From: Chitinimonas sp. BJYL2
GTDB taxonomy: Bacteria; Pseudomonadota; Gammaproteobacteria; Burkholderiales; Chitinimonadaceae
Reading direction: 5' to 3'
Assembly: GCF_027257935.1 (NCBI RefSeq)
Contig: NZ_JANZKW010000002.1
Span: 248,001 to 312,000 of the forward strand
DNA: 64,000 nt
Shown here: in pieces, positions 35,333-44,608 of the stretch
Numbering within the stretch: the first letter of the stretch is position 1
Layout: every line of letters begins with the position of its first letter
The notes under the pieces: model-generated
Databases searched by the model: none
Seen by the model: only the letters and a program-made list of their open reading frames with translations
What the model was told of the DNA's origin: nothing
Program-made: the position numbers and the translations under genes

Positions 35333-36988
35333 ATGCAGCCCACGATGACCGCACTGACCGCCCTCCCCGCCTGGCAAGACACCCTCAAGCATGCACAGCG
35401 CCTGCAATCGATTGATCTGCGCGCGGCGTTTGTCAGTGATCCGGCGCGGGCACAGCGCTTTCGGCTCAAGGCCTGCGGCATGCTGCTCGATTACAGCAAG
35501 AACCGTATCGACGATGCCGCGCTGGCAAGCCTGTTTGATCTGGCACGAGCGACCGGTGTGGAAACGCGCCGTGCTGCCCTGCTAGGTGGTGAGCGCATCA
35601 ATACGACGGAGAACCGCGCCGTACTGCATACCGCACTGCGCGCACCGCGTGATGCCGATATCCGTGTGGATGGCCAGAACGTGGTGCCCGAGGTCCACGC
35701 CGTGCTCGACCGCATGAACGCCTTTGCCGAGCGCGTGCGCAGCGGTGAATGGCTGGGCCACGATGGTCGGGCGATTACCGATATCGTCAACATCGGCATT
35801 GGCGGCTCCGATCTCGGCCCGGTCATGGCTTGCCAGGCACTCAAGGACTACGGCACACCGCATATCGACCTGCACTTCGTGTCCACCGTCGATGGCTGGC
35901 AACTCGCCGATGTGCTCGAAGGCCTGGACCCGGCAACCACGCTGTTCATCGTGGCGTCCAAGACCTTCACCACCCAGGAGACGCTGACCAATGCCAAGGC
36001 CGCACGTGCCTGGCTGGTGGCGGCTGCGGGTGAGGCAGCGGTGGCAAAGCACTTTGTGGCCGTATCCACCAATGGGCCCGCCGTGTCGGCTTTTGGTATC
36101 GATACCGCCAATATGTTCGGTTTCTGGGACTGGGTCGGCGGTCGCTACTCGCTGTGGTCGGCCATCGGCTTGCCCATCCTGCTATATATCGGCCCGGACA
36201 ATTTCCGTGCACTGCAGGCCGGCGCCCGCGCCATGGACGAGCACTTCGCCAACGCGCCGCTGGAGCAGAACCTGCCGGTCATTCTGGCCTTGCTAGGCAT
36301 CTTCTATATCAACGGCATGGGTGCCAGCACCCAGCTGATCTCGCCCTACAACCAGCCGCTGCATCGCCTGCCTGCTTATTTGCAGCAGCTGGATATGGAA
36401 TCGAACGGCAAGTCGGTCCGGCTTGATGGCGAGACGGTCAATTACCACACCGGCCCGGTGATCTGGGGCGAGCCCGGCATCAATGGCCAGCATGCTTATT
36501 ACCAGCTGCTGCACCAAGGTACCGAGCTGGTACCCATCGATTTCATTGCTGCGGTGGCCAACCCCAAGAGCCCGCGCGAACATCACCTGATCATGCTGGC
36601 CAACTTCCTGGCGCAGACCGAAGCGCTGATGCGCGGCAAGAACGAAACCGAGGTCCGCGCCGAGTTGAGCGCTGCAGGCCTGAGCGGTGACGCGCTGGAA
36701 AAGCTGGTCCCGCACAAGATCTTTGATGGCAACCGCCCCACCAACACACTGCTGCTGGACCAGCTTGATCCAGCCGGGCTCGGCAGCCTGATTGCGCTGT
36801 ATGAGCACAAGGTGTTCGTACAGGGCGTGGTCTGGGGGATCAACTCTTATGACCAGTGGGGCGTGGAGCTGGGCAAGCAACTGGCGAAAACCATCGAGGC
36901 AGACCTGCGGTCGCCCCACTCGCTCACTGCCCATGATGCATCGACCCAGGGGCTGATTGATTACGTACGCAAAGCGTTGAAGGCCTGA
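35333..36988 (+). CDS. pgi: Glucose-6-phosphate isomerase
   Basis: A 551-residue enzyme interconverting glucose 6-phosphate and fructose 6-phosphate. Signatures are [42 protein letters not shown] and [14 protein letters not shown] (conserved lysine). Length is normal. Last metabolic gene of the zwf operon, 30 bases after hexR. ATG 35345 is an alternative start. In an Entner-Doudoroff organism Pgi allows recycling of fructose 6-phosphate or anabolic supply. Confidence 0.95.
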   Translation: MQPTMTALTALPAWQDTLKHAQRLQSIDLRAAFVSDPARAQRFRLKACGMLLDYSKNRIDDAALASLFDLARATGVETRRAALLGGERINTTENRAVLHTALRAPRDADIRVDGQNVVPEVHAVLDRMNAFAERVRSGEWLGHDGRAITDIVNIGIGGSDLGPVMACQALKDYGTPHIDLHFVSTVDGWQLADVLEGLDPATTLFIVASKTFTTQETLTNAKAARAWLVAAAGEAAVAKHFVAVSTNGPAVSAFGIDTANMFGFWDWVGGRYSLWSAIGLPILLYIGPDNFRALQAGARAMDEHFANAPLEQNLPVILALLGIFYINGMGASTQLISPYNQPLHRLPAYLQQLDMESNGKSVRLDGETVNYHTGPVIWGEPGINGQHAYYQLLHQGTELVPIDFIAAVANPKSPREHHLIMLANFLAQTEALMRGKNETEVRAELSAAGLSGDALEKLVPHKIFDGNRPTNTLLLDQLDPAGLGSLIALYEHKVFVQGVVWGINSYDQWGVELGKQLAKTIEADLRSPHSLTAHDASTQGLIDYVRKALKA

Positions 36989-37039
36989 GTAGCAAGGATA
37001 ACCACGATGCGCACCCCGTAGCGATGCGCTATAAAGTCA

Positions 37040-37055
37040 GCCTTGCGAGCAAGGC
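37040..37055 (+). promoter_or_regulatory. Palindrome before the SHOCT-type gene
   Basis: GCCTTGCGAGCAAGGC, two 7-base arms around GA, ends five bases before the GAGGA Shine-Dalgarno of the next gene. Without a T tail it is not a classic terminator; it may mask the ribosome site or be an operator. Confidence 0.35.
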
Positions 37056-37067
37056 GAGACGAGGAAC

Positions 37068-37880
37068 ATGACGATTCGGACAAGCATGGCAATCGGATTG
37101 ACGGTGGTGCTGATGGCGCAGAACAGCCTCGCACGCGATCTCAAACCGGTATGGCTGGAAAGCGATGATTACGCCGAGCTCGAAGTTGTGAGCGCGCGCC
37201 ACGATCATCCCGCCCAGCTGACAGCAGCCCAGATTCAGGGCCTGCTGGGCCGCGTTTACAAACAGGAGAACGGTGATGAGCCGGTACCGTACTTCAGCGA
37301 TGACGAGTTGCGGCGACTACCAGCCTCCCTTGCCACCTTGTTTGCCAAGGCCAAACCCAGTGACGACATCCTGTTTGGTTCCTCGTTCCGCCAGCGCGAC
37401 ATGCTCTTCGCTTCGCGCAGCCTGAATGCAGGCCGGCTATTCGTGGAGGAAGGCCAGCTGAACCTGATTATCGGCACCTGTGCAGAACCACTGGATGTGG
37501 GTTACCGGCGGTTCCACCGGCACCGCCAACTCAATCATGGCAGCCGGATCAAGCCGGTCAGCAATCTGCCGTGCGAGCTGGTCGAGATGCATGCCGCGAC
37601 CCGGGTCGACAAGCGTCCCGACTGGATCAGCGTGCCGCTGACGCTCGGCCCGGTCCGGGTGATAACCAATGAAACCAGCGTTGCCCAGCCCAAAATCAAC
37701 AAGGCCTCCAAGGCGGCCGCACCCGCCAAGGCAGCAGCACAGCCCGCGACCGTCTTGCCGCCGCCCGGCGCCTCGCGCATGGCCGAGCGGCTCCAGGTTC
37801 TGAAGCAATTGCACAAGGATGGCCTGATCAACGACGCCGAGTACGAACAAAAGCGTGCCGCCATCCTGAAGGATTTGTAA
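37068..37880 (+). CDS. Exported protein of unknown function with C-terminal SHOCT-like motif
   Basis: A 270-residue protein. A signal peptide is likely (SMAIGLTVVLMAQNSLA), followed by a soluble region of about 190 residues that I do not recognise, with a conserved-looking ILFGSSFRQRDMLFA. An Ala/Pro/Lys linker (about 205-235) leads to LQVLKQLHKDGLINDAEYEQKRAAIL, the short helical hairpin called SHOCT that is common at ends of bacterial proteins and mediates oligomerisation or targeting. GAGGA precedes ATG 37068. It lies between pgi and aceE; the spacing would allow read-through from the zwf operon, but no functional link is evident. Confidence 0.65.
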   Translation: MTIRTSMAIGLTVVLMAQNSLARDLKPVWLESDDYAELEVVSARHDHPAQLTAAQIQGLLGRVYKQENGDEPVPYFSDDELRRLPASLATLFAKAKPSDDILFGSSFRQRDMLFASRSLNAGRLFVEEGQLNLIIGTCAEPLDVGYRRFHRHRQLNHGSRIKPVSNLPCELVEMHAATRVDKRPDWISVPLTLGPVRVITNETSVAQPKINKASKAAAPAKAAAQPATVLPPPGASRMAERLQVLKQLHKDGLINDAEYEQKRAAILKDL

Positions 37881-38085
37881 CCGGCCTCAGCGGATAATCC
37901 GCCGGTGCCAGCCAGCACAGAGGAATTGCACGACCCGTTTATCGCCCCTGACGGGCAGACAACATCGGCAGCGAGACCGGCCCATGCAGGCCGGATACCC
38001 AGCGCCAGCATTACCTGAGTACCCAACCGCGCGCCTCGATGCACGCGGCATCCATTCCAATAATGACACCCACAAGGTATCCAAG

Positions 38086-40746
38086 ATGGCAGAGCACAAC
38101 CACGATCTCGACCCCACTGAAACCCGCGAGTGGCTCGATGCGCTAGACGGCGTTATCGAGGTCGAAGGCCCCGAACGCGCGCACTACCTCATCGAGAAGA
38201 TGATTGAAGAGGCAAGCGAGCGTGGTGCCAATATTCCGTACAGCGCCAACACCAAGTACATCAACACGATCCCCGTCGAGGCCGAGCCGGCTTTCCCCGG
38301 TGATACCGTGCTGGAGCACACCATTCGTGCTTATACGCGCTGGAACGCCATGGCCATGGTAGTGCGTGCCAACAAGCACACCAATGTGGGCGGTCATATC
38401 GCCTCGTTTGCCTCCGCCGCCACGCTCTATGACGTGGGCTTCAACCATTTCTGGCATGCTCCCAGCGACAATCACGGCGGCGACCTGATCTTCGTTCAGG
38501 GCCATGTAGCGACAGGCGTGTATGCCCGTGCCTACCTGCTCGGCCGTCTCACCGAAGACCAGATGAACAGCTTCCGTCAGGAAGTGGGCGGCAAGGGCCT
38601 GTCGAGCTACCCGCATCCCTGGCTGATGCCCGACTTCTGGCAGTTCCCCACCGTGTCGATGGGCTTGGGCCCCATCATGGCCATCTATCAGGCCCGTTTC
38701 ATGAAGTACATGCAGGACCGTGGCTTCGGCAATAACGAAGGTCGCAAGGTCTGGGCCTTCTGTGGTGACGGCGAGATGGACGAGCCGGAGTCGCTGGGTG
38801 CCATCGGCATGGCCGGCCGCGAGAAGCTCGATAACCTCGTGTTCGTGATCAATTGCAACCTGCAGCGCCTCGATGGCCCGGTACGCGGCAACGGCAAGAT
38901 CATTCAGGAACTCGAAGGCGAATTCCGCGGTTCGGGTTGGAATGTGATCAAGCTGGTCTGGGGTACCAAGTGGGACGCCCTGTTCGCCCGCGACAAGAAG
39001 GGCGTGCTGGCCAAGCGCATGATGGAAATCGTCGACGGCGAATACCAGGTCATGAAGGCGCGTGATGGCGCCTACGTGCGCGAGCACTTCTTCAACACGC
39101 CGGAACTTAAGGAACTGGTCAAGGACTGGTCCGACAAGGACATCTGGGAGCTCAACCGCGGCGGCCACGACCCGGCCAAGATCTACGCCGCCTTCAAGGC
39201 CGCCTCCGACTTCAAGGGCAAGCCGACACTGATCCTCGCCAAGACCATCAAGGGCTATGGCATGGGTTCGTCGGGCGAAGCCATGAACATCACCCACCAG
39301 CAGAAGAAGCTGGATATCGACTCGATCAAGCAGTTCCGTGACCGCTTCGGCATCCCGGTGGCAGACGACCAGCTCGAAAAAGTCCCGTTCGTGAAGTTCG
39401 AGGAAGGCTCGCCGGAACTCGAATACATGCGTGCTCGCCGTCAGGCGCTCGGTGGTTACCTGCCACAACGTCGCCAGAAGGCCTATGCACTTGAAATTCC
39501 GGCACTGCGCAGCCCCGCTTTCGAGGCGCTGCTCAAAGGCTCGGGTGAAGGCAAGGAATACTCGACCACGATGGCCTTTGTGCGTGTGCTCACCGCCCTG
39601 CTCAAGGACAAGGCGATTGGTCGCCATATCGTTCCCATCGTGCCTGATGAATCGCGCACCTTCGGCATGGAAGGCCTGTTCCGCCAGGTCGGCATCTGGA
39701 ACCAGGAAGGCCAGAAGTACGTGCCGCAGGATGCTGACCAGCTGATGTTCTACAAGGAATCCAAGGACGGCCAGATCCTTCAGGAAGGCATTAACGAAGC
39801 CGGTGCCATGTGCGACTGGATTGCCGCCGGCACCAGCTACAGCACCCACGGCGTGCCGATGATTCCGTTCTACATCTACTACTCGATGTTCGGCTTCCAG
39901 CGTGTGGGTGATCTGGCCTGGCTGGCGGGCGACATGCGTACCCGCGGCTTCCTGCTTGGCGGCACCGCCGGCCGGACCACGCTGAATGGCGAGGGCCTGC
40001 AGCATGAGGATGGTCACTCCCACCTGATCTCGGCCACGATTCCCAACTGCATCAGCTACGACCCGACCTTCGGCTTTGAAGTCGCCGTCATCGTGCAGGA
40101 CGGCATGCGCCGCATGTATGCCGATCAGGAAGACGTGTACTACTACCTGACCCTGATGAACGAGAACTACGAGCACCCTGCCATGCCAGACGGTGCCGAG
40201 GCCGGCATCATCAAGGGCATGTACCTGCTCAAGGCGGGTGGCAAGGGCGACACCCGCGTCCAGCTCATGGGGTCGGGCACCATCCTCAATGAGGTGATTG
40301 CTGCCGCCAAACTGCTCAAGGACGACTGGGGTGTGGAAGCTGACATCTGGTCGTGCCCCAGCTTTACCGAACTGGCCCGCGACGGCATGGCGGCCGAGCG
40401 CCACAACCTGCTCAACCCGACTGCCGAGCCGCAAGTGCCCTATGTGACACAGCAGTTGCAAGGCACCCAAGGCCCGATCGTGGTTGCCACCGACTACATG
40501 CGCCTGTTTGCCGAGCAGATTCGCGCCTATGTACCGCGCCGCTACACGGTACTGGGCACCGATGGTTTCGGTCGGTCGGACACCCGTGAACAGCTGCGTA
40601 CCTTCTTTGAGGTCAACCGCTACTACGTCACGGTGGCCGCGCTGAAATCGCTGGCCGATGAAGGCAAGCTGGACCGCAAGAAAGTGGCCGAAGCGATTGC
40701 CAAGTATGGTGTGGATGCCGCCAAGCCGGCGCCATGGACTGTTTAA
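38086..40746 (+). CDS. aceE: Pyruvate dehydrogenase E1 component (homodimeric type)
   Basis: An 886-residue thiamine-diphosphate enzyme that decarboxylates pyruvate and acetylates E2 lipoyl groups. E. coli AceE has 887 residues. Typical stretches are HTNVGGHIASFASAATLYDVGFNHFW, FCGDGEMDEPESLGAIGMAGREKLDNLVFVINCNLQRLDGPVRGNGKI (ThDP/Mg site, GDGEMDE) and GRTTLNGEGLQHEDGHSHL. The in-frame ATG at 37984 adds 34 unlikely residues; ATG 38086 gives MAEHNHDLDPTETREWLDAL, as in relatives. First gene of the pdh operon. No HexR-like site or PdhR gene was seen upstream. Confidence 0.96.
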   Translation: MAEHNHDLDPTETREWLDALDGVIEVEGPERAHYLIEKMIEEASERGANIPYSANTKYINTIPVEAEPAFPGDTVLEHTIRAYTRWNAMAMVVRANKHTNVGGHIASFASAATLYDVGFNHFWHAPSDNHGGDLIFVQGHVATGVYARAYLLGRLTEDQMNSFRQEVGGKGLSSYPHPWLMPDFWQFPTVSMGLGPIMAIYQARFMKYMQDRGFGNNEGRKVWAFCGDGEMDEPESLGAIGMAGREKLDNLVFVINCNLQRLDGPVRGNGKIIQELEGEFRGSGWNVIKLVWGTKWDALFARDKKGVLAKRMMEIVDGEYQVMKARDGAYVREHFFNTPELKELVKDWSDKDIWELNRGGHDPAKIYAAFKAASDFKGKPTLILAKTIKGYGMGSSGEAMNITHQQKKLDIDSIKQFRDRFGIPVADDQLEKVPFVKFEEGSPELEYMRARRQALGGYLPQRRQKAYALEIPALRSPAFEALLKGSGEGKEYSTTMAFVRVLTALLKDKAIGRHIVPIVPDESRTFGMEGLFRQVGIWNQEGQKYVPQDADQLMFYKESKDGQILQEGINEAGAMCDWIAAGTSYSTHGVPMIPFYIYYSMFGFQRVGDLAWLAGDMRTRGFLLGGTAGRTTLNGEGLQHEDGHSHLISATIPNCISYDPTFGFEVAVIVQDGMRRMYADQEDVYYYLTLMNENYEHPAMPDGAEAGIIKGMYLLKAGGKGDTRVQLMGSGTILNEVIAAAKLLKDDWGVEADIWSCPSFTELARDGMAAERHNLLNPTAEPQVPYVTQQLQGTQGPIVVATDYMRLFAEQIRAYVPRRYTVLGTDGFGRSDTREQLRTFFEVNRYYVTVAALKSLADEGKLDRKKVAEAIAKYGVDAAKPAPWTV

Positions 40747-40863
40747 GCGTGTGAGGCGTGAGGAGTGCCGTGCAAGGGCCATACCGCCCTTCACCCACTC
40801 CACGCAGCCTGATCGGTGAGCCCGGTGCTCACCCCCGACACCTCACTCCTCACAGGAAGAACA

Positions 40864-42483
40864 ATGAGTACGATTGAACTGAAAGTCCCCGACATCGGCG
40901 ATGCCAAGGATGTCGACGTTATCGAAGTATTCGTGAAGCCTGGTGATGTCATCAAGAAGGATGACTCGCTGATCACCCTGGAAACCGACAAGGCCAGCAT
41001 GGAAGTGCCCGCCGAAGTGGGCGGCACGGTCAAGGAAGTCCGCCTGAAGGTGGGCGACAAGGCCTCCGAAGGCACGGTGGTGGTGGTGATCGAGGCCGGC
41101 GCTTCGGCCACTGCACCCGCACCTGCTGCGGCCCCAGCACCGCAAGCGGCTGCTCCGACCCCGGCGCCAGCTGCCGCACCGGCACCCGCTGCTGCGGGCG
41201 GTACCATCGAAGTCAAAGTCCCCGACATTGGCGATGCCAAGAATGTCGATGTGATCGAAGTCTTCGTGAAGGCCGGCGATACCGTCAAACAAGACGATTC
41301 GCTGATCACGCTGGAAACCGACAAAGCCAGCATGGAAGTGCCCTCGCCCGCCGCTGGCGTGGTGCAGAGCGTGGCCATCAAGGTCGGCGACAAAGCCTCC
41401 GAAGGCACGCTGATCCTTACGTTGGCTGCTGCAGGTGCTGCGCCGGTTGCTGCCGCGCCTTCCCCCGCGCCGGCTGCCGCAGCACCGGCCCCGGCACCTG
41501 CCGCCGCTGCCTCCGCTGCTGTTGCCGCACCAGCCGCCGTGGCCAAGGTCGACGAAGCCAGCTTCAGCAAGGCTCACGGCAGCCCCTCGGTGCGCAAGTT
41601 TGCGCGCGAGCTGGGCGTGGATCTGGGCAAGGTCAAGGGTTCCGGCCCCAAAGGCCGCATTGTCGCCAGCGATGTGCAGGCCTTTGTTAAGAGCGTGATG
41701 ACGGGCGCTACGGCCAGTCCAGCCGCAGCAGCCGGTGGTTCGGGCGTTGGTCTGGATCTGCTGCCCTGGCCTAAGGTCGACTTTGCCAAGTTCGGGCCGA
41801 TCGAAACCAAGCCGCTCAGCCGTATCAAGAAGATCTCGGGTGCGAACCTGCACCGTAACTGGGTGATGATTCCCCATGTCACCTTCAATGAAGACGCCGA
41901 CATCACCGAGCTGGAAGACTTCCGCAAGCAGATCAGCAAAGAATGGGAAAAGAGCGGCCTCAAGCTATCGCCGCTAGCTTTCATCATCAAGGCGGCCGCC
42001 GAAGCGCTGAAAGCCTTCCCCGAGTTCAATGCCAGCCTCGACGGCGACAATCTGGTGCTCAAGCAGTACTACCACATCGGTTTTGCCGCAGACACGCCGA
42101 ACGGCCTCGTCGTGCCGGTGATCAAGGATGCCGACCAGAAGGGTCTCAAGCAGATTGCCAAGGAGCTGACCGACCTCTCGGCCTTGGCACGCGACGGCAA
42201 ACTCAAGCCCACCGACATGCAAGGCGCCACCTTCACGATCTCCAGCCTCGGCGGCATCGGCGGCTCGGGCTTCACGCCCATCATTAATGCGCCTGAAGTG
42301 GCGATTCTGGGCGTGTGCAAGAGCCAGATCAAACCGGTATGGAATGGCAGCGAGTTCACGCCTCGTCTGATGTGTCCGCTGTCATTGAGCTTCGATCACC
42401 GCGTGATCGACGGCGCGGCCGCGGCCCGCTTCACCGTGCATCTGGCCAAGCTGATGGCGGATATCCGCCGTCTGGTGCTGTAA
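40864..42483 (+). CDS. aceF: Pyruvate dehydrogenase E2, dihydrolipoyl acetyltransferase with two lipoyl domains
   Basis: A 539-residue E2 core protein. Lipoyl domain 1 covers about 2-76 (lipoyl-lysine Lys43 in TDKAS) and lipoyl domain 2 about 113-188 (Lys154). Each is followed by a flexible Ala/Pro linker. A peripheral-subunit-binding domain (about 235-280, GSPSVRKFARELGVDLGKVKGSGPKGRI) and the acetyltransferase domain follow; its catalytic motif FDHRVIDGAAAARF is intact. The ATG 40864 has AGGAAG ahead; the upstream in-frame ATG at 40816 would spoil the lipoyl start. Two lipoyl domains are common in betaproteobacteria, whereas E. coli has three. Confidence 0.95.
   Translation: MSTIELKVPDIGDAKDVDVIEVFVKPGDVIKKDDSLITLETDKASMEVPAEVGGTVKEVRLKVGDKASEGTVVVVIEAGASATAPAPAAAPAPQAAAPTPAPAAAPAPAAAGGTIEVKVPDIGDAKNVDVIEVFVKAGDTVKQDDSLITLETDKASMEVPSPAAGVVQSVAIKVGDKASEGTLILTLAAAGAAPVAAAPSPAPAAAAPAPAPAAAASAAVAAPAAVAKVDEASFSKAHGSPSVRKFARELGVDLGKVKGSGPKGRIVASDVQAFVKSVMTGATASPAAAAGGSGVGLDLLPWPKVDFAKFGPIETKPLSRIKKISGANLHRNWVMIPHVTFNEDADITELEDFRKQISKEWEKSGLKLSPLAFIIKAAAEALKAFPEFNASLDGDNLVLKQYYHIGFAADTPNGLVVPVIKDADQKGLKQIAKELTDLSALARDGKLKPTDMQGATFTISSLGGIGGSGFTPIINAPEVAILGVCKSQIKPVWNGSEFTPRLMCPLSLSFDHRVIDGAAAARFTVHLAKLMADIRRLVL
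41296..41339 (+). repeat. 44-base direct repeat, copy A (second lipoyl domain of aceF)
   Basis: This stretch, coding for DSLITLETDKASMEV, is identical over 44 bases to 42694-42737 in lpdA; flanking lipoyl sequence is also highly similar. It marks a recent domain duplication or ongoing gene conversion. Confidence 0.9.
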
Positions 42484-42492
42484 GGACGCCGC

Positions 42493-42571
42493 CGTAGGGT
42501 GGGTTGGCCGATTGCGGCTTAACCCACCTTCCACTGCGGTGGGTTACGGCCAGCTGCCTGACCCACCCTAC
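42493..42571. repeat. Nested inverted repeats resembling a REP-type element, between aceF and lpdA
   Basis: GTAGGGTGGGT (42494-42504) pairs with ACCCACCCTAC (42561-42571). Inside lie AACCCACC (42521-42528) and GGTGGGTT (42538-42545), which also pair. The 13-mer CGTAGGGTGGGTT at its left end returns inverted at 48948-48960. Such GTAGGGTGGGTT palindromes resemble repetitive extragenic elements; the comparison is from memory. A stable hairpin here could adjust lpdA expression. Confidence 0.7.
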
Positions 42572-42594
42572 ACGATGAATTGGATTGAATCGCA

Positions 42595-44367
42595 ATGAGC
42601 ACCATTGAACTCAAAGTCCCCGATATTGGCGATGCCAAGAACGTGGATGTGATCGAAATCTTCGTGAAGGCCGGCGATACCGTGGCCAAGGAAGATTCGC
42701 TGATCACGCTGGAAACCGACAAAGCCAGCATGGAAGTCCCGGCCAGCACCGGTGGCGTCATCAAGGAAGTGCGCGTCAAGGTGGGCGACAAGGTTTCCGA
42801 AGGCGATGTGATCGCCCTGGTCGAAGCCAGCACCTCGGCCGCCGCGCCCTCACCTGCACCTGCCCAAGCGGCGCCGGCTGCTGCCGCACCTACGCCCGCC
42901 CCGCAAGCCGCCAGCTTTGGCGGTGCCAGCGATGGCGAATACGATGTCCTGGTGCTCGGCGCCGGCCCTGGCGGTTACTCGGCCGCTTTCCGGGCGGCTG
43001 ATCTGGGCCAGAAGGTCGTGCTGATCGAACGCTATGCCACGCTCGGCGGCGTGTGCCTCAATGTGGGCTGCATCCCGTCCAAGGCACTGCTGCATAACGC
43101 TGCCGTGATTGACGAGGTCAAACACCTGGCGGCCAACGGCATCAAGTACCCCGAACCCGAAATCGATATCGACGCGCTGCGCGGCTACAAGGACAAGGTC
43201 ATCGGCAAGCTGACCGGTGGCCTGGCCGGCATGGCCAAGGCGCGCAAGGTCGATGTCGTGCGCGGCGTTGGCAGGTTTATCGATCCGTACCATGTGGAAG
43301 TCGAACTGACCACCGGTGCCGAGGGTCAGGAAAAGACCGGCGAGAAGAAGGTCATCAAGTTCAAGCACGCCATCATCGCCGCCGGTTCGCGCGTGGTGAA
43401 GCTGCCCTTCATTCCCGAAGATCCGCGCATTGTCGACAGCACGGGCGCGCTGCAGCTCAAGGCGGTGCCCAAGAAGATGCTGGTCATCGGCGGCGGCATC
43501 ATCGGCCTGGAAATGGGCACGGTGTACTCCACGCTGGGCGCACGTCTCGACGTGGTCGAGATGATGGACGGCCTGATGCAGGGTGCCGACCGTGATCTGG
43601 TCAAGGTGTGGCAGAAGATGAATGCCCACCGCTTCGACAACATCATGCTCAAAACCAAGACTGTGGCCGTCGAGGCCAAGGCCGACGGCATTTACGTGAC
43701 CTTCGAAGGCGAAGCCGCGCCCAAGGAGCCTCAGCGTTACGACCTGGTGCTCGTCGCCGCTGGCCGCGCCCCGAACGGCAAGCTGATCGGTGCCGAAAAT
43801 GCCGGCGTGGCCGTGACCGACCGCGGCTTTATCGAGGTCGACAAACAACAGCGCACCAACGTGCCGCACATCTTTGCGATCGGCGATATCGTCGGCCAGC
43901 CCATGCTGGCCCACAAGGCCGTGCACGAAGGCCATGTGGCCGCCGAGAACGCCGCGGGTCACAAGGCCTATTTCGATGCGCGCGTGATTCCAGGCGTGGC
44001 CTACACCGACCCCGAAGTGGCCTGGGTCGGCATGACCGAAGACGAAGCCAAGAAGCAAGGCATCAAGATTGAAAAGGGTGTCTTCCCTTGGGCCGCTTCG
44101 GGCCGTGCCATCGCCAATGGCCGCGACGAAGGATTCACCAAGCTGATTTTCGACGCGGAAACGCACCGGATCATCGGCGGCGCCATCGTCGGCACCCATG
44201 CCGGCGACATGCTCGGTGAAATCTGTCTGGCCATCGAGATGGGCGCGGACGCTGTCGATATCGGCAAGACCATCCACGCGCACCCCACGCTGGGTGAGAG
44301 TATCGGCATGGCTGCCGAAGTCGCCCACGGCACATGCACCGACGTACCGCCACAGCGCAAGAAGTAA
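42595..44367 (+). CDS. lpdA: Dihydrolipoamide dehydrogenase with N-terminal lipoyl domain (E3)
   Basis: A 590-residue flavoprotein that reoxidises the dihydrolipoyl groups of PDH. Residues 2-76 form a lipoyl domain (Lys43) joined by an Ala/Pro linker to the FAD/NAD enzyme (from about 118, YDVLVLGAGPGGYSAAF). The redox disulfide is in GGVCLNVGCIPSK, and the C-terminal His-Glu pair in HAHPTLGES. Lipoyl-fused E3 is known from Neisseria and Ralstonia relatives. It follows aceF by 111 bases, a gap filled by a nested inverted repeat. Confidence 0.95.
   Translation: MSTIELKVPDIGDAKNVDVIEIFVKAGDTVAKEDSLITLETDKASMEVPASTGGVIKEVRVKVGDKVSEGDVIALVEASTSAAAPSPAPAQAAPAAAAPTPAPQAASFGGASDGEYDVLVLGAGPGGYSAAFRAADLGQKVVLIERYATLGGVCLNVGCIPSKALLHNAAVIDEVKHLAANGIKYPEPEIDIDALRGYKDKVIGKLTGGLAGMAKARKVDVVRGVGRFIDPYHVEVELTTGAEGQEKTGEKKVIKFKHAIIAAGSRVVKLPFIPEDPRIVDSTGALQLKAVPKKMLVIGGGIIGLEMGTVYSTLGARLDVVEMMDGLMQGADRDLVKVWQKMNAHRFDNIMLKTKTVAVEAKADGIYVTFEGEAAPKEPQRYDLVLVAAGRAPNGKLIGAENAGVAVTDRGFIEVDKQQRTNVPHIFAIGDIVGQPMLAHKAVHEGHVAAENAAGHKAYFDARVIPGVAYTDPEVAWVGMTEDEAKKQGIKIEKGVFPWAASGRAIANGRDEGFTKLIFDAETHRIIGGAIVGTHAGDMLGEICLAIEMGADAVDIGKTIHAHPTLGESIGMAAEVAHGTCTDVPPQRKK
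42694..42737 (+). repeat. 44-base direct repeat, copy B (lipoyl domain of lpdA)
   Basis: Identical to 41296-41339; see copy A. The two copies, in the same orientation and about 1.4 kb apart, flank the E2 core of aceF. Confidence 0.9.
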
Positions 44368-44379
44368 GTAGCCACCCCG

Positions 44380-44419
44380 CCCCTCGACGTCCCGCCAGCC
44401 CAAGGCTCACGTCGAGGGG
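44380..44419 (+). terminator. Hairpin after the pdh operon, probable terminator
   Basis: CCCCTCGACGT (44380-44390) and ACGTCGAGGGG (44409-44419) form an 11-base perfect stem with an 18-base loop, 12 bases after the lpdA stop. There is no T run, so termination is likely but not proven. The remaining 190 bases to the next gene hold an unassigned hairpin-prone stretch and no gene. Confidence 0.55.
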
Positions 44420-44608
44420 CCATTAGTTCGTCACCGCTCGCCAGCCGGGCAATCCCTCCTCTGTGTTCAGCCCCTTGCAGCGGTGCGGGTTCCGGTGCAT
44501 CGCCACCATTTGATTCTGCGGGGACAGTGTTTGTGTCACGGGGGTGAACTCGGTCCTTGAGACGAGGTCGGAGCCGAGTCATTGCCCACACGCCCACAAG
44601 GCCTACTC

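Noticed and set aside
38143-40803. 886-codon open frame antisense to aceE
   Set aside because: Mirror of the codon bias in a long GC-rich gene; the product has no domain, and the sense frame is an unmistakable pyruvate dehydrogenase.
42850-44403. 517-codon open frame antisense to lpdA
   Set aside because: Shadow of lpdA; His- and Asp-rich composition typical of reverse frames, no Shine-Dalgarno or family match.
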